Assembly: GCA_900555035.1 (NCBI GenBank)
Contig: USJX01000017.1
Span: 1 to 45,303, forward strand
Direction of reading: 5' to 3'
From: an uncultured Prevotella sp.
GTDB lineage: Bacteria; Bacteroidota; Bacteroidia; Bacteroidales; Bacteroidaceae
Length of the DNA stretch: 45,303 nt
The notes below the pieces were generated by a model that saw only the letters and a list, made by a program, of their open reading frames with translations, did no database searches and had not been told where the DNA came from. The translations under genes were made by a program, and so were the position numbers. Shown one piece after another: positions 36,808 through 45,293 of this stretch (its first letter is position 1; each line of letters begins with the position of its first letter).

Positions 36808-37857
36808 ATGAAGATGAATATAACTAAAATACTTTTGGGAGCAGCAGTTTTGATTGCTGCTCCTGCTGTTAGCGGGGCAGGCGAAGCGAGGGCGCAGAAT
36901 GCTCCTCAGGAGCCAATAGTGGTAGAGACCCCTATGGTTCACGACCCCGTGATGGCTTACGAGAATGGCAAGTACTATCTCTACTGCACGGGGCATGGCA
37001 TCGCCCAGATGACATCCACCGACCGCAGGCATTGGACTTTAAGTAGGGAAGGAGTGCTGTTGAATAAGGAAATTCCGGCTTGGACACACGACAGTGTGCC
37101 TGGTTTTACCACTCATATCTGGGCACCGGATGTCATTCGTTTCAAAAACAAGTGGTATCTGGCTTATTCCTGTTCCACCTTTGGCAAGAACACATCTGCC
37201 ATCGGTTTGCTCAGCAACACCTCCTTATCTAATAAGAATGGCTGGAAGGACGAGGGCTGCCTCGTTGCCTCTAAGGGCAATAGAGACAACTGGAATGCCA
37301 TCGACCCTAATTTCATCGTTGATGAGAAGGGAACCCCTTGGCTTACCTGGGGTTCTTTCTGGGATGGCATCCAGCTGATTAAGTTGGATAAGAAGACGAT
37401 GCATGTCAAGAAGGGTGCCAAGCCTCAGACCATTGCCCGCCGTCATGCCGTGGGCGATGCATCGGTAGAGCCGAATCCAACCTCTAGGTTTGCCGGCACC
37501 AATGCCATCGAGGCTCCTTTCATCATGAAGCATGGTGGTTATTACTATCTCTTTGTTAGTTGGGATTACTGTTGCCGTGGCATCAAGAGCAACTATCGTG
37601 TAGCCGTGGGCAGAAGCAAGAAGGTGGCTGGCCCTTATCTGGATAAGGAGGGCAGGGATATGCGCAATGGCGGTGGCACTTTGCTGCTTGAAGGTGATAA
37701 GAAGGAATATGAGGCGATGGGTCATTGCTCAGCCTACTCCTTCCCCGATGGCGATTACTTCTTCTGTCATGGTTACAGCGTGCCAAAGAATGGTGCCAGC
37801 ATCCTGGTTCAGAAGAAAATCAACTGGACAAAAGATGGCTGGTTGACGCTGGAGTAG
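36808..37857 (+). CDS. GH43 endo-arabinanase-type enzyme
   Basis: I chose ATG 36808: it follows the conserved leader and begins a signal peptide (MKMNITKILLGAAVLIAAP, cleaved near ARAQ). An upstream in-frame start at 36736 overlaps the previous gene and is unlikely. The mature part, about 320 residues, is a single GH43 propeller with Asp46 (MVHDPVM), Asp166 (NAIDPNFI) and Glu235 (NAIEAPFI) as base, pKa modulator and acid. Compact size and the WDYCCRG line fit the GH43 endo-alpha-1,5-L-arabinanase group. It is the last gene of the PUL and no terminator other than the 66-bp hairpin element follows. Confidence 0.9.
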   Translation: MKMNITKILLGAAVLIAAPAVSGAGEARAQNAPQEPIVVETPMVHDPVMAYENGKYYLYCTGHGIAQMTSTDRRHWTLSREGVLLNKEIPAWTHDSVPGFTTHIWAPDVIRFKNKWYLAYSCSTFGKNTSAIGLLSNTSLSNKNGWKDEGCLVASKGNRDNWNAIDPNFIVDEKGTPWLTWGSFWDGIQLIKLDKKTMHVKKGAKPQTIARRHAVGDASVEPNPTSRFAGTNAIEAPFIMKHGGYYYLFVSWDYCCRGIKSNYRVAVGRSKKVAGPYLDKEGRDMRNGGGTLLLEGDKKEYEAMGHCSAYSFPDGDYFFCHGYSVPKNGASILVQKKINWTKDGWLTLE

Positions 37858-37922
37858 AGTTAAAATAGCGTTTATTCCGCTACGAACGGCCAAAAAGCGG
37901 TTTCGTAGCGAAATAAACGCTA
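37857..37922. repeat. 66-bp hairpin element, copy 1
   Basis: The element begins GAGTTAAAATAG and contains 21-nt arms (37866-37886 and 37902-37922) pairing at 20 of 21 positions around a 15-nt loop (CGGCCAAAAAGCGGT). It starts on the last base of the GH43 stop codon. A second copy with 65 of 66 identical bases lies at 39819-39884. Outside the element the flanks differ. The single difference is in the loop. Confidence 0.92.
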
Positions 37923-38049
37923 AATTATGTCTTGGCCTTTTGCACTTGGTTTTGGATGGTTGTATCTGGTATTATGAAGCAGTTGGCTCTCTTATGGCTA
38001 TAAAAATAGAGGTAGAAAAAGTATGTGAAAAGAAAAAGTCCTCCAATTC

Positions 38050-38081
38050 TTTGCATATATGATATTTTTTGTTTAGTTTTG
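38050..38081 (+). promoter_or_regulatory. Promoter of the ABC/OLD-like ATPase gene
   Basis: TTTG at 38050-38053, a 20-bp spacer and TAGTTTTG at 38074-38081 form a near-consensus Bacteroidetes promoter. The ATG follows 19 bp after the -7, so the leader is very short. Between the hairpin and this promoter (37923-38049) I see no gene. Confidence 0.7.
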
Positions 38082-38100
38082 CAGAAAAATTAGATAGGAC

Positions 38101-39402
38101 ATGAGATTACATATTCAAAATATCAATAAGATTAAAGAAGCAGATATAGCCTTGAATGGCTTGACTGTGATTGTGGGGGAGAATGATATGGGCAAAAGTA
38201 CCATAGGTAGAGCATTCTTTTCTACTATCAAGGCTGTCTCTAATATGAGAAGTTTGAGCAAAGAAAGTTCTGCCAACAAAGCTTCTAAGCACATTGATTC
38301 TTTGTATAAGCACTTCTATGGGAAAAATATAATAGAAGGTGCTGTGGATTTGTTGCCTCGTGTCAAATCTGAAATGGAAAGAATATGTCTGGATGAAGCG
38401 GAACGAAATGTTTTTCTGGATCATCTGAATGCTAGAATCGATGAGATTGAATTGTCTCCTCGCCAAAAGTCATTGCTCAAAGAAGACATCGTGAATATTC
38501 GGATTTGTTATGATCAGGTGGATAATCCTTCTGCTGTATTGAAAACGGAGTTGGCTTATCTTGTTGAATCAGAGTTTTTGGGGCAGTTCTGTTCTTCTAA
38601 GTCTGATCTTACCTGTGTTATGTTTGATACAGAAGAAGAGGGAAGTTTGGTATTTAAGGCTAAGAATAATCAAGTGACAGAAGTCTCCTTTTCAGAAAGG
38701 GGATTCTATGAGGATATCACTTATGTTGAGTCGCCACTGTACTTCCATCTACTTGATAGCTTAAGAAATTCTGTTGCTTATCGGGAGATGAAAAGAACTT
38801 TCGGATTTAAGCCAATGGTTCCAGCCCATGTAAAAGACTTTGTTGACAAAGTTTTGAACATTCAGAACTTTGATGCCCAGCCAAGTTTGTTAGAGTCTCA
38901 ATCAAAGGATTATCACACAGAGGAAATCATTCATGGTTCGTTTGCTTATGATAAGAGTTCACGTAGTATCGTTTATCAAAAGGATGGTATGAAAATCAAG
39001 CCTATCAATGTGGCTTCTGGTATCAAGAGCTTTGGTGCCTTGCAGCTTCTGCTTGACGGTTATTGTATCTCCAACAACCGTCCTCTGATATGGGATGAGC
39101 CTGAGAATCATCTGCATCCTCAGTGGCAGGTGGAGTTTGCGAAGGTTATCGTTCAGATTGTTAATTCCGGTATTCCGGTGATGATCAGTACTCACAGTCC
39201 GTATTTCCTGCAAGCCGTGAGATATTATTCTGCTATGTATAGTATCGAGAAGTATGTGAACTACTATATGGCTGAGTCAGGCAAAGATGATATGGTAAGC
39301 ATGAAAGAGGTTACTGATGACTTGAACCAGGTATTTCTTACTTTGGCTGAGCCTTTGAATCAAATCATGAACGTGGATGAAGTAAGGGGGAAACTGAAAT
39401 GA
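38101..39402 (+). CDS. ABC/OLD-like AAA ATPase (AAA_15/AAA_21 type)
   Basis: This 433-residue protein has no signal peptide, so it is cytoplasmic. Walker A is GENDMGKST (Gly26-Thr34), close to the N terminus as in SMC/OLD-like ATPases. A helical insertion (about 45-230) follows. The C-terminal half has a degenerate signature region (NVASGIKSFGALQLLLDG), Walker B with catalytic Glu (IWDEPENHLHPQ, Asp332-Glu333) and the H-loop (VMISTHSPYFLQ). There is no TOPRIM or nuclease domain. Such ATPases power many two-gene defence systems (OLD, PARIS and Septu groups are known), each with an effector partner. Here a small overlapping gene (ATGA) follows and is frameshifted. Its role is therefore only inferred. 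The pair is bracketed by two hairpin elements and is AT-rich. Confidence 0.85.
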   Translation: MRLHIQNINKIKEADIALNGLTVIVGENDMGKSTIGRAFFSTIKAVSNMRSLSKESSANKASKHIDSLYKHFYGKNIIEGAVDLLPRVKSEMERICLDEAERNVFLDHLNARIDEIELSPRQKSLLKEDIVNIRICYDQVDNPSAVLKTELAYLVESEFLGQFCSSKSDLTCVMFDTEEEGSLVFKAKNNQVTEVSFSERGFYEDITYVESPLYFHLLDSLRNSVAYREMKRTFGFKPMVPAHVKDFVDKVLNIQNFDAQPSLLESQSKDYHTEEIIHGSFAYDKSSRSIVYQKDGMKIKPINVASGIKSFGALQLLLDGYCISNNRPLIWDEPENHLHPQWQVEFAKVIVQIVNSGIPVMISTHSPYFLQAVRYYSAMYSIEKYVNYYMAESGKDDMVSMKEVTDDLNQVFLTLAEPLNQIMNVDEVRGKLK

Positions 39403-39718
39403 AAGTTGCCAGTGAATTAATGTCATATATTTCATCAAAAAGTTGAAAGATAGTATAGATATCTGCAATGATTATGCATCCAATGTAAATTTTTGCAGTT
39501 CAGATAATCTTGCGTATATCATAGTAACGGATATTGATATCAAAGAGCAGCCTCTTCGGGCTTTCCAAAGTAATTTGATGGCATTGGCTCAAACATCTTC
39601 TTCTCTCGAAGTGCTATGTAATAAATATATGATGTCAAAAATTTGTTCTATAAAGGAAGTGCATACGTATTATAAGCAGTGTAAAGAGTTAGATTCTTTT
39701 ATAGATAATAGTCTCTAG
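39399..39718 (+). pseudogene. Small ATPase partner gene broken by a frameshift
   Basis: An ATG at 39399 overlaps the ATPase stop (ATGA) and encodes 15 residues (MKVASELMSYISSKS) before TGA at 39444-39446. The next frame is open from there to 39718 (LKDSIDICNDYASNVNF... to DSFIDNSL). One extra A in the A5 run at 39437-39441 would join them into a protein of about 106 residues. A -1 slip on AAA at that place would do the same. I do not recognise the family; it is acidic, helical and has four to five Cys. It could be a decayed effector or regulator, a sequencing error or a recoded gene. From 39719 to 39818 only a weak TAAGGTA/TACCTTA hairpin is seen. Confidence 0.65.
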
Positions 39719-39818
39719 GATTTGACATAAGGTAAACTCACACTCAATACCTTAGGTTTGTAAACAAATCAAGTAGGCTCTAAATACTCTATGAGTATGG
39801 AACTGAAGTGTTAAAACG

Positions 39819-39884
39819 GAGTTAAAATAGCGTTTATTCCGCTACGAACGGCAAAAAAGCGGTTTCGTAGCGAAATAAACGCTA
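39819..39884. repeat. 66-bp hairpin element, copy 2
   Basis: It is the same element as at 37857-37922, in the same orientation, with one difference in the loop (CGGCAAAAAAGCGG). The -33 region of the next gene begins immediately after it. The two copies are 1962 bp apart and bracket the ATPase plus partner. Confidence 0.92.
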
Positions 39885-39914
39885 TTTTCTTTCGCTGTTT
39901 CCGAAATTTTGTAG

Positions 39915-39922
39915 TATATTTG
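39915..39922 (+). promoter_or_regulatory. -7 element of the DUF234-type ATPase gene
   Basis: TATATTTG followed by GCAGC lies 22 bp before the ATG. A TTTC about 20 bp upstream may act as -33. The promoter directly abuts the hairpin element. Confidence 0.55.
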
Positions 39923-39944
39923 CAGCAACTAATTGGGTTTGATT

Positions 39945-41384
39945 ATGTGTGAAATAATAGGTAGAAAAAAGGAAATAGCAGAGCTGAAGCGTTACTACGA
40001 AAGTGGTAGGGCTGAGTTTGTGGCTGTGTATGGTCGTCGCCGTGTTGGTAAAACATTCTTGATAGATGAGGTGTTTCACGATGATATGGTGTTTCATCAT
40101 ACCGGATTGTCGCCTTACGACCGTCGCCGAAAGGTAACCTTGAAAGACCAGTTACAGAATTTCTATTTCTCGCTTCTTCGTCAAGGCATGGAGGATATAG
40201 CGCAACCTAAGTCGTGGCTGGAAGCTTTCTTTTTGCTGGAACGTTTTTTGGAAACTTGCGATAATGGCTCCCGCCAGGTAGTGTTTATCGATGAGTTGCC
40301 TTGGATGGATACGGCGCGTTCCGGTTTTCTTACGGCATTAGAGGCTTTCTGGAATGGTTGGGGCAATATGCGTCATAATCTGTTGCTCGTAGTCTGTGGT
40401 TCTGCCACCTCCTGGATGCTTGATAATCTAATCAATAATAAAGGAGGATTATATGGCCGTTTGACAGGCGAAATCAAACTATCGCCGTTTACATTGAAAG
40501 AATGCGAGGAGTTTTATCAGAGTCGTGGCATCAGAATGTCCCGTTATAATATTACGCAGGCTTATATGATTATGGGCGGAATTCCTTTCTATATGAATTT
40601 CTTTAATCCTTCCTATAGTCTGGCTCAGAACATAGATGCCTTGTTCTTTGTCCGCAATGCGAAGTTAGGGGATGAGTTTGACAGGCTTTTCAATTCTGTG
40701 TTTGATAATGCCGAAGACTGTATGAAGATTATCCGCTTTTTGGGTACCCGGCATGCAGGTTTCACCCGTAAGGAGATAGCAGAGCATACCGGTTTGAATC
40801 CGAATGGTGATTTTACCAAGATGTTGAAAGCCTTGATGGGTAGTGATTTTGTGGTGAAATATACTCCTTTCGGTTTCAGTCAGCGAGAGGAGTATTATAA
40901 GCTTATTGATTCCTTTTGCTGGTTCTGGCTTCATTTTAAGGAGAAGAAGGCTGTAAATCAAACAGATTACTGGCAACAGCATTTGAAGGAAAGCGACATA
41001 GCCTCATGGCGTGGCATTGCTTTCGAGGAGGTTTGTTTGCAGCATATTTCGCAGATAAAATATGCTCTTCATATTGGTGCCGTGTCTTCGCAGGAATCTT
41101 CACTTATAGTGAAAGGAAGCGAGGAGGCTGATGGCATGCAGATTGACTTGCTGATAGACAGGGCTGATGATGCAGTGAATGTTTGCGAGATGAAATTTTA
41201 TAAGGCTCCTTATACTGTGACCAAGGGCTATGCTCAGGTGCTGAATAGCCGCTTGCAGGCTTTGGAAGAAAAAAACCCTGCCAAGACATTCCTTCTTACG
41301 TATGTGGGAAATTCCGAACTGGTGAGTAATGAATACTCCGATATATTCCGGGCATCAGTAACACTAGATGACTTGTTCATATAA
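39945..41384 (+). CDS. ATPase_2/DUF234-type ATPase with C-terminal nuclease-like domain
   Basis: I chose the ATG at 39945; a TTG at 39933 would add four residues with no support. The product has 479 residues. The N-terminal P-loop domain has Walker A GRRRVGKT (Gly30-Thr37) and Walker B VVFIDELPWMD. A winged-helix region follows (RKEIAEHTGLNPNGDFTKML). The C-terminal DUF234 part contains QIDLLIDRADDAVNVCEMKF, matching a PD-(D/E)xK core with Asp and ExK. This family, related to archaeal STAND-like ATPases, is abundant in Bacteroidales; its role is unknown, with defence or selfish behaviour proposed. The last base overlaps the first in-frame ATG of the next frame. Confidence 0.87.
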   Translation: MCEIIGRKKEIAELKRYYESGRAEFVAVYGRRRVGKTFLIDEVFHDDMVFHHTGLSPYDRRRKVTLKDQLQNFYFSLLRQGMEDIAQPKSWLEAFFLLERFLETCDNGSRQVVFIDELPWMDTARSGFLTALEAFWNGWGNMRHNLLLVVCGSATSWMLDNLINNKGGLYGRLTGEIKLSPFTLKECEEFYQSRGIRMSRYNITQAYMIMGGIPFYMNFFNPSYSLAQNIDALFFVRNAKLGDEFDRLFNSVFDNAEDCMKIIRFLGTRHAGFTRKEIAEHTGLNPNGDFTKMLKALMGSDFVVKYTPFGFSQREEYYKLIDSFCWFWLHFKEKKAVNQTDYWQQHLKESDIASWRGIAFEEVCLQHISQIKYALHIGAVSSQESSLIVKGSEEADGMQIDLLIDRADDAVNVCEMKFYKAPYTVTKGYAQVLNSRLQALEEKNPAKTFLLTYVGNSELVSNEYSDIFRASVTLDDLFI

Positions 41385-41416
41385 TGGATGGTATTTTAGA
41401 GATTAAAAATAGTAAA

Positions 41417-43147
41417 ATGAAGAGAAGAAAACTCATATTGTTGAGATATTCTGTGTTCTTCACCTTATTATATATATTAGTAGGGTGTACCGGAAATCGG
41501 GTACAAATGCAGAGATTACAGGTTATAGACAGCTTGATGGAACTCCATCCGCAAGCTGCCTATGATAGTTTGTGCCGTTTTGATTCTTTGGAGATGGGGA
41601 ATGCATCTCGTAAGGTGGTAATGAAGCAGCGGCTGCTGATGGCTAAGGCGCAGAACAAACTTTATCTATCTATGCCTACTGATTCCATATTTCAAGAGGT
41701 GGTGGATTATTATGATAGTAAAGGAAGTGATAATGAGAAAATGCAAGCTTATTATCTAATGGGATGTGTGTATCGTGACCAAAAGGAGGCACCAAGAGCC
41801 ATGATGAGCTATAAAAAGGCAGTAGAGTATGCTGATACGTTGAGTAAGGATTGTGATTATGTAACTTTATTCAGTATCTATGGGCAGATGGCTGATATTT
41901 TTCGTAGTCAATATTTGCATGTAAAAGCAATAGAATGTTATGAAAGATATAGCTATTATGCAGTTCGAGCTAAAGATATAGCAAGTTATATTCAAGGTTT
42001 TGATTTAATAGCAAGTGAATATTATGATTTGGGTGATACGCTGAAAGCTATAGGATTAACACAGAAATGCTACAGATTGTATAAAGAGCATGGCTTGAAT
42101 CAAGATGCAGCACAGGTGCTCCCTACACTTATTTACGTCTATTTGCAACGTACCCAATATCAGCAAGCACGTTATTATATGGATTTATATGAGAAGAAAT
42201 CGGGTTTATTTGATAAAGAAGATAACATACTTGCTGGACGTGAACATTATTATAAGGCCAAAGGGATGTATTTCTTGGGAGTCAATAAGATAGACTCAGC
42301 TGAATATTACTATCGTAAGTTAGGTCGTTATGGCTTTGGATTCGAAACTGCGCAAGGTTTGTTGTCTGTCTATAGAATGCGCCTGAATGTTGATTCCATA
42401 CGGAAATATTCAATTCTTTGTGAGCGGGAAATGGATGAAATCTTAAACGGAACTCAGGCTAACGCAGTTGTTCAGGCAGCCTCTTTATACGATTATACCA
42501 GATTACAGAAAAAGATTGACGAGGAGATATTACATAAAGAGCGAAACAAGTATCTATGGATGTTTATCTGTTTTATGGTATTGTGCAGTTTGGGTTTTCT
42601 TGTTGGGAAATACAAGAGAATGAAGAACCGGATGTCTCAAAAAATAGCAAAAGTAAACCAAAGACTAGAGAAAGCTAGTGAGGAATTGAGTTTGTTACAA
42701 GAGAATAAAGACATTTTTATCCACAAGAAGCAAGAAGAAATTGCCGCATTGCAGGATATCCTTCGAGAGTATAGGGAAAAATACGAAAAGTATAATTTGC
42801 TAGACAAGGAGAAGATGTTGATGGAAAGTGATATTGTAGTAAGATTTATGGAAATGTCGAAGCCAAAGAGAAATCATATCGATCCAGCGGAAGAAGATTG
42901 GCAAGAATTATATGATGCATTACTGCAATATAAACCTCTCTTGTTTGAAAGAATAAGGAAGGGAAAGTTGAGTCCTCAAGAGTTTCAGATTTGTATCTTA
43001 GCTTACCTGGGAATGGATAATACAGCCATTGCATTTTTGATCAATACAACAACCAAAAACGTAAGTAATGCTAAGCAAAAAATAAATCGAAAGCTGTTTG
43101 ACGATAAAAGAGCCTCTACTTTATTCAGTAATTTACTGAATATTTAA
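41417..43147 (+). CDS. Membrane TPR-HTH one-component regulator, intact paralogue
   Basis: I chose the ATG at 41417, which starts a lipoprotein-type signal (MKRRKLILLRYSVFF... LVGC, Cys about 24); the ATG at 41384 would add 11 unlikely residues. The product has 576 residues. Periplasmic TPR repeats (about 30-360) include YYLMGCVYRDQKEAPRAM and REHYYKAKGMYFLG. A membrane segment (about 380-400), a cytoplasmic coiled coil (about 405-480) and a LuxR/GerE-like HTH (KLSPQEFQICILAYLGMDNT to INRKLF) follow. The layout, with the sensor outside and the DNA-binding domain inside, suggests direct membrane-to-DNA signalling. It is about half identical to the interrupted gene at 21803. Its probable target is the barrel gene downstream, whose promoter has the shared repeat motif. 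No promoter of its own is clear. Confidence 0.85.
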   Translation: MKRRKLILLRYSVFFTLLYILVGCTGNRVQMQRLQVIDSLMELHPQAAYDSLCRFDSLEMGNASRKVVMKQRLLMAKAQNKLYLSMPTDSIFQEVVDYYDSKGSDNEKMQAYYLMGCVYRDQKEAPRAMMSYKKAVEYADTLSKDCDYVTLFSIYGQMADIFRSQYLHVKAIECYERYSYYAVRAKDIASYIQGFDLIASEYYDLGDTLKAIGLTQKCYRLYKEHGLNQDAAQVLPTLIYVYLQRTQYQQARYYMDLYEKKSGLFDKEDNILAGREHYYKAKGMYFLGVNKIDSAEYYYRKLGRYGFGFETAQGLLSVYRMRLNVDSIRKYSILCEREMDEILNGTQANAVVQAASLYDYTRLQKKIDEEILHKERNKYLWMFICFMVLCSLGFLVGKYKRMKNRMSQKIAKVNQRLEKASEELSLLQENKDIFIHKKQEEIAALQDILREYREKYEKYNLLDKEKMLMESDIVVRFMEMSKPKRNHIDPAEEDWQELYDALLQYKPLLFERIRKGKLSPQEFQICILAYLGMDNTAIAFLINTTTKNVSNAKQKINRKLFDDKRASTLFSNLLNI

Positions 43148-43198
43148 AGCTTTTGATTCTCATGATAACAGGGAGTTATGATGAAATAGAAATGTAAT

Positions 43199-43265
43199 GG
43201 TGGATTCTTGGTGGATATTATCACGAACCAAAATTTTGTTATTTGACAATTTTTCCATAAATTTG
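43199..43265 (+). promoter_or_regulatory. Promoter and direct-repeat operator of the barrel gene
   Basis: GGTGGATTCTTGGTGGAT lies at 43199-43216, TTTG at 43235-43238 is the -33 and TAAATTTG at 43258-43265 is the -7. Repeat end to -7 is 42 bp, and repeat end to -33 is 18 bp. Both are essentially identical to the layout upstream of the gene at 21803. Confidence 0.7.
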
Positions 43266-43310
43266 CAGATACGAAATAATAATGTAAGCTAATAACAAAC
43301 AAATGTAATC

Positions 43311-45293
43311 ATGAAGTATATCAAAGTTATACTGTTTATTCTGGTGTTATCTTGGGCAATGTCTGTAGTTGCCCAAGATAAGGAAAAAACTGTGGAATAC
43401 TGGGGATGGGTCGAAGATTTTGTTACTCATACTGCTATAAATGATGCAAAGGTTAGTCTGATGGATGATGATGGAAACCTTGTTAAGGTGGAAACTTCTA
43501 ATAGCAGGTTGAATCAAAATGATGGTGGCTTTGTCTTTCGGGTAACTAACAATCGGAAATATACCATTAAAGTTGAGCATGATAGCTATGTGCCACAAAG
43601 TATTTCTTTTGACGTAAAGGCTAGCAAACGAGTGAACACCCGTTATCTTCCTACCATTTTCTTACGTAAGAAGAAAAAACTGGATGATGAATTGCAGTTG
43701 AATGAAGTAACAGTCACGGCTACCAAGGTGAAATTCTATCACAAGGGTGATACGCTGGTGTATAATGCTGATGCCTTCCAACTTTCCGAAGGCTCCATGC
43801 TCGATGCACTCATCAAGCAACTGCCTGGTGCGGAATTGAAGTCGGATGGCAGCATTTATGTCAATGGACGTTTTGTGGAGAGCCTCTTGCTTAATGGCAA
43901 GGATTTCTTCAAGGGTAACAATACGGTACTCTTGCAGAACTTGCCTACATACGCGGTAAACTCCATCAAGGTATATGAAAAGAAAACTGACCTGAATCTG
44001 TTTGCCAAACGAAAGGTTGAGGAGGATGAATATGTGATGGATGTCAACCTGAAGAAACAATATAATATTGGTTGGTTGGGCAATGTGGATGCTGGTATGG
44101 CAAATGATGACCTGTATTTAGGGCGCTTGTTTGCTTTGCGTTCCACCGATCATTCGCAGTTAGCAATATTTGGCAATATGAATAACATGAATGATTATAC
44201 TACTCCGATGCAAGGCACTGACTGGACACCGGATAAACTGCCGATGTCTAGATTAATAACAAAGAAGGTGGGAGTGAACCTGAATGTGGATGATAGATTC
44301 AACCGATTCCGCTTAAGGAGTAATGCCGATCTTACTCATTATGATAATCATGAGGAAACGAATGCGTATCGCACCAACTTCTTGTCATCGGGGGATACAT
44401 ACGAGCGTTCTATGAATGAAGCAAAGTATTGTAATTTCTATCTCAATATGAACAACATGTTGACGTTGACTCCTGGTGGCAGAGAATCTAAATGCTATAT
44501 GACAATTGACCAAAAAGCCAATTACTCTCGCCGTAAGCAGAATTCCATCTTTTATTCAGCTCTGATGGCTGAAAGTTGGGAAAATCAGGAACAGATGTGG
44601 AATCGTCTCTTCCCGATTTCAACAGGTGAGCTGTATAAGAACTTGATAAACAGGGTGGAAAGTAAGAGCCTGAATGACTTGAAGAGTTGGCTTGCATCAT
44701 TGGACTATAGTTGTGATTTCATCGTAAATGAAGCTGGAGATATGTTGCAGCTTAAGTTTGGTGGTGATGTGTTTGGTAAAGATGATGAAGGATATAGCAT
44801 TTATAGCCTTGACTATGCTTCTGGCAATGTTGCAGGAAATAATGATTATCGTCGCCGTTATGCACCTTGGTCTTCTAAAGGGTATCGTTATCATGGGGGC
44901 TTGGGGTACTCCTTCAATTTTTCTGATAAGTTGTGGGGAGCTGTTCAATATGGTTATGAGCAGAAGTATTCTCATGAAGAGAATAGTCTTTATCGTCTAG
45001 ACCAACTTGCAGGATGGGGAACTGAAGCTAAGCATGAATTAGGTGTCTTGCCATCAGTTACCGATTATCTTTCAACGATAGATGTGGCTAATAGCTATCA
45101 GTATGAAATTCATGCTGATGCGCATAAGCCGTTTGCGGTCTTTTCCTGGCAGGTAGTAGAAGATGCAAAGAATGATATTTTGTTCAAGAGCCAGTGGAAC
45201 TTCAACTTTTCGCATGAAAATATGCGTTATAGAAGGGCATCTTTAGACCCTAAAATCCGCAAGCAATCTCAATGGCAATCTCAATTGCAGTAA
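43311..45293 (+). CDS. TonB-receptor-like outer membrane beta-barrel protein, probably truncated
   Basis: The 660-residue product has a signal peptide (to about residue 22, SVVAQ), a carboxypeptidase-regulatory-like domain (about 28-120, YWGWVEDFVTHTAINDAKVSL), a plug-like domain (LNEVTVTATKVKFYHKGDTLVYNADAF and LDALIKQLPGAELKSDGSIYVNGRFV) and barrel strands. Proteins of this type usually run to roughly 800-1000 residues and end in an aromatic residue, whereas this frame ends at TAA with ...SQWQSQLQ, ten bases before the window ends. An early stop or frameshift is likely, but the following DNA is not in view. The promoter carries the TPR-regulator-type repeat and the regulator gene is immediately upstream. 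It may import or bind a peptide or glycan; no substrate can be named. Confidence 0.8.
   Translation: MKYIKVILFILVLSWAMSVVAQDKEKTVEYWGWVEDFVTHTAINDAKVSLMDDDGNLVKVETSNSRLNQNDGGFVFRVTNNRKYTIKVEHDSYVPQSISFDVKASKRVNTRYLPTIFLRKKKKLDDELQLNEVTVTATKVKFYHKGDTLVYNADAFQLSEGSMLDALIKQLPGAELKSDGSIYVNGRFVESLLLNGKDFFKGNNTVLLQNLPTYAVNSIKVYEKKTDLNLFAKRKVEEDEYVMDVNLKKQYNIGWLGNVDAGMANDDLYLGRLFALRSTDHSQLAIFGNMNNMNDYTTPMQGTDWTPDKLPMSRLITKKVGVNLNVDDRFNRFRLRSNADLTHYDNHEETNAYRTNFLSSGDTYERSMNEAKYCNFYLNMNNMLTLTPGGRESKCYMTIDQKANYSRRKQNSIFYSALMAESWENQEQMWNRLFPISTGELYKNLINRVESKSLNDLKSWLASLDYSCDFIVNEAGDMLQLKFGGDVFGKDDEGYSIYSLDYASGNVAGNNDYRRRYAPWSSKGYRYHGGLGYSFNFSDKLWGAVQYGYEQKYSHEENSLYRLDQLAGWGTEAKHELGVLPSVTDYLSTIDVANSYQYEIHADAHKPFAVFSWQVVEDAKNDILFKSQWNFNFSHENMRYRRASLDPKIRKQSQWQSQLQ

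Noticed and set aside
39443..39718. Independent small gene starting at TTG
   Set aside because: The TTG overlaps the end of the 15-codon frame and a one-base change joins both; a frameshifted single gene explains the ATGA overlap better.
38101..39718. Assignment of the ATPase pair to PARIS or Septu
   Set aside because: No TOPRIM or HNH motif is visible in the partner, and its size and sequence do not match those effectors.
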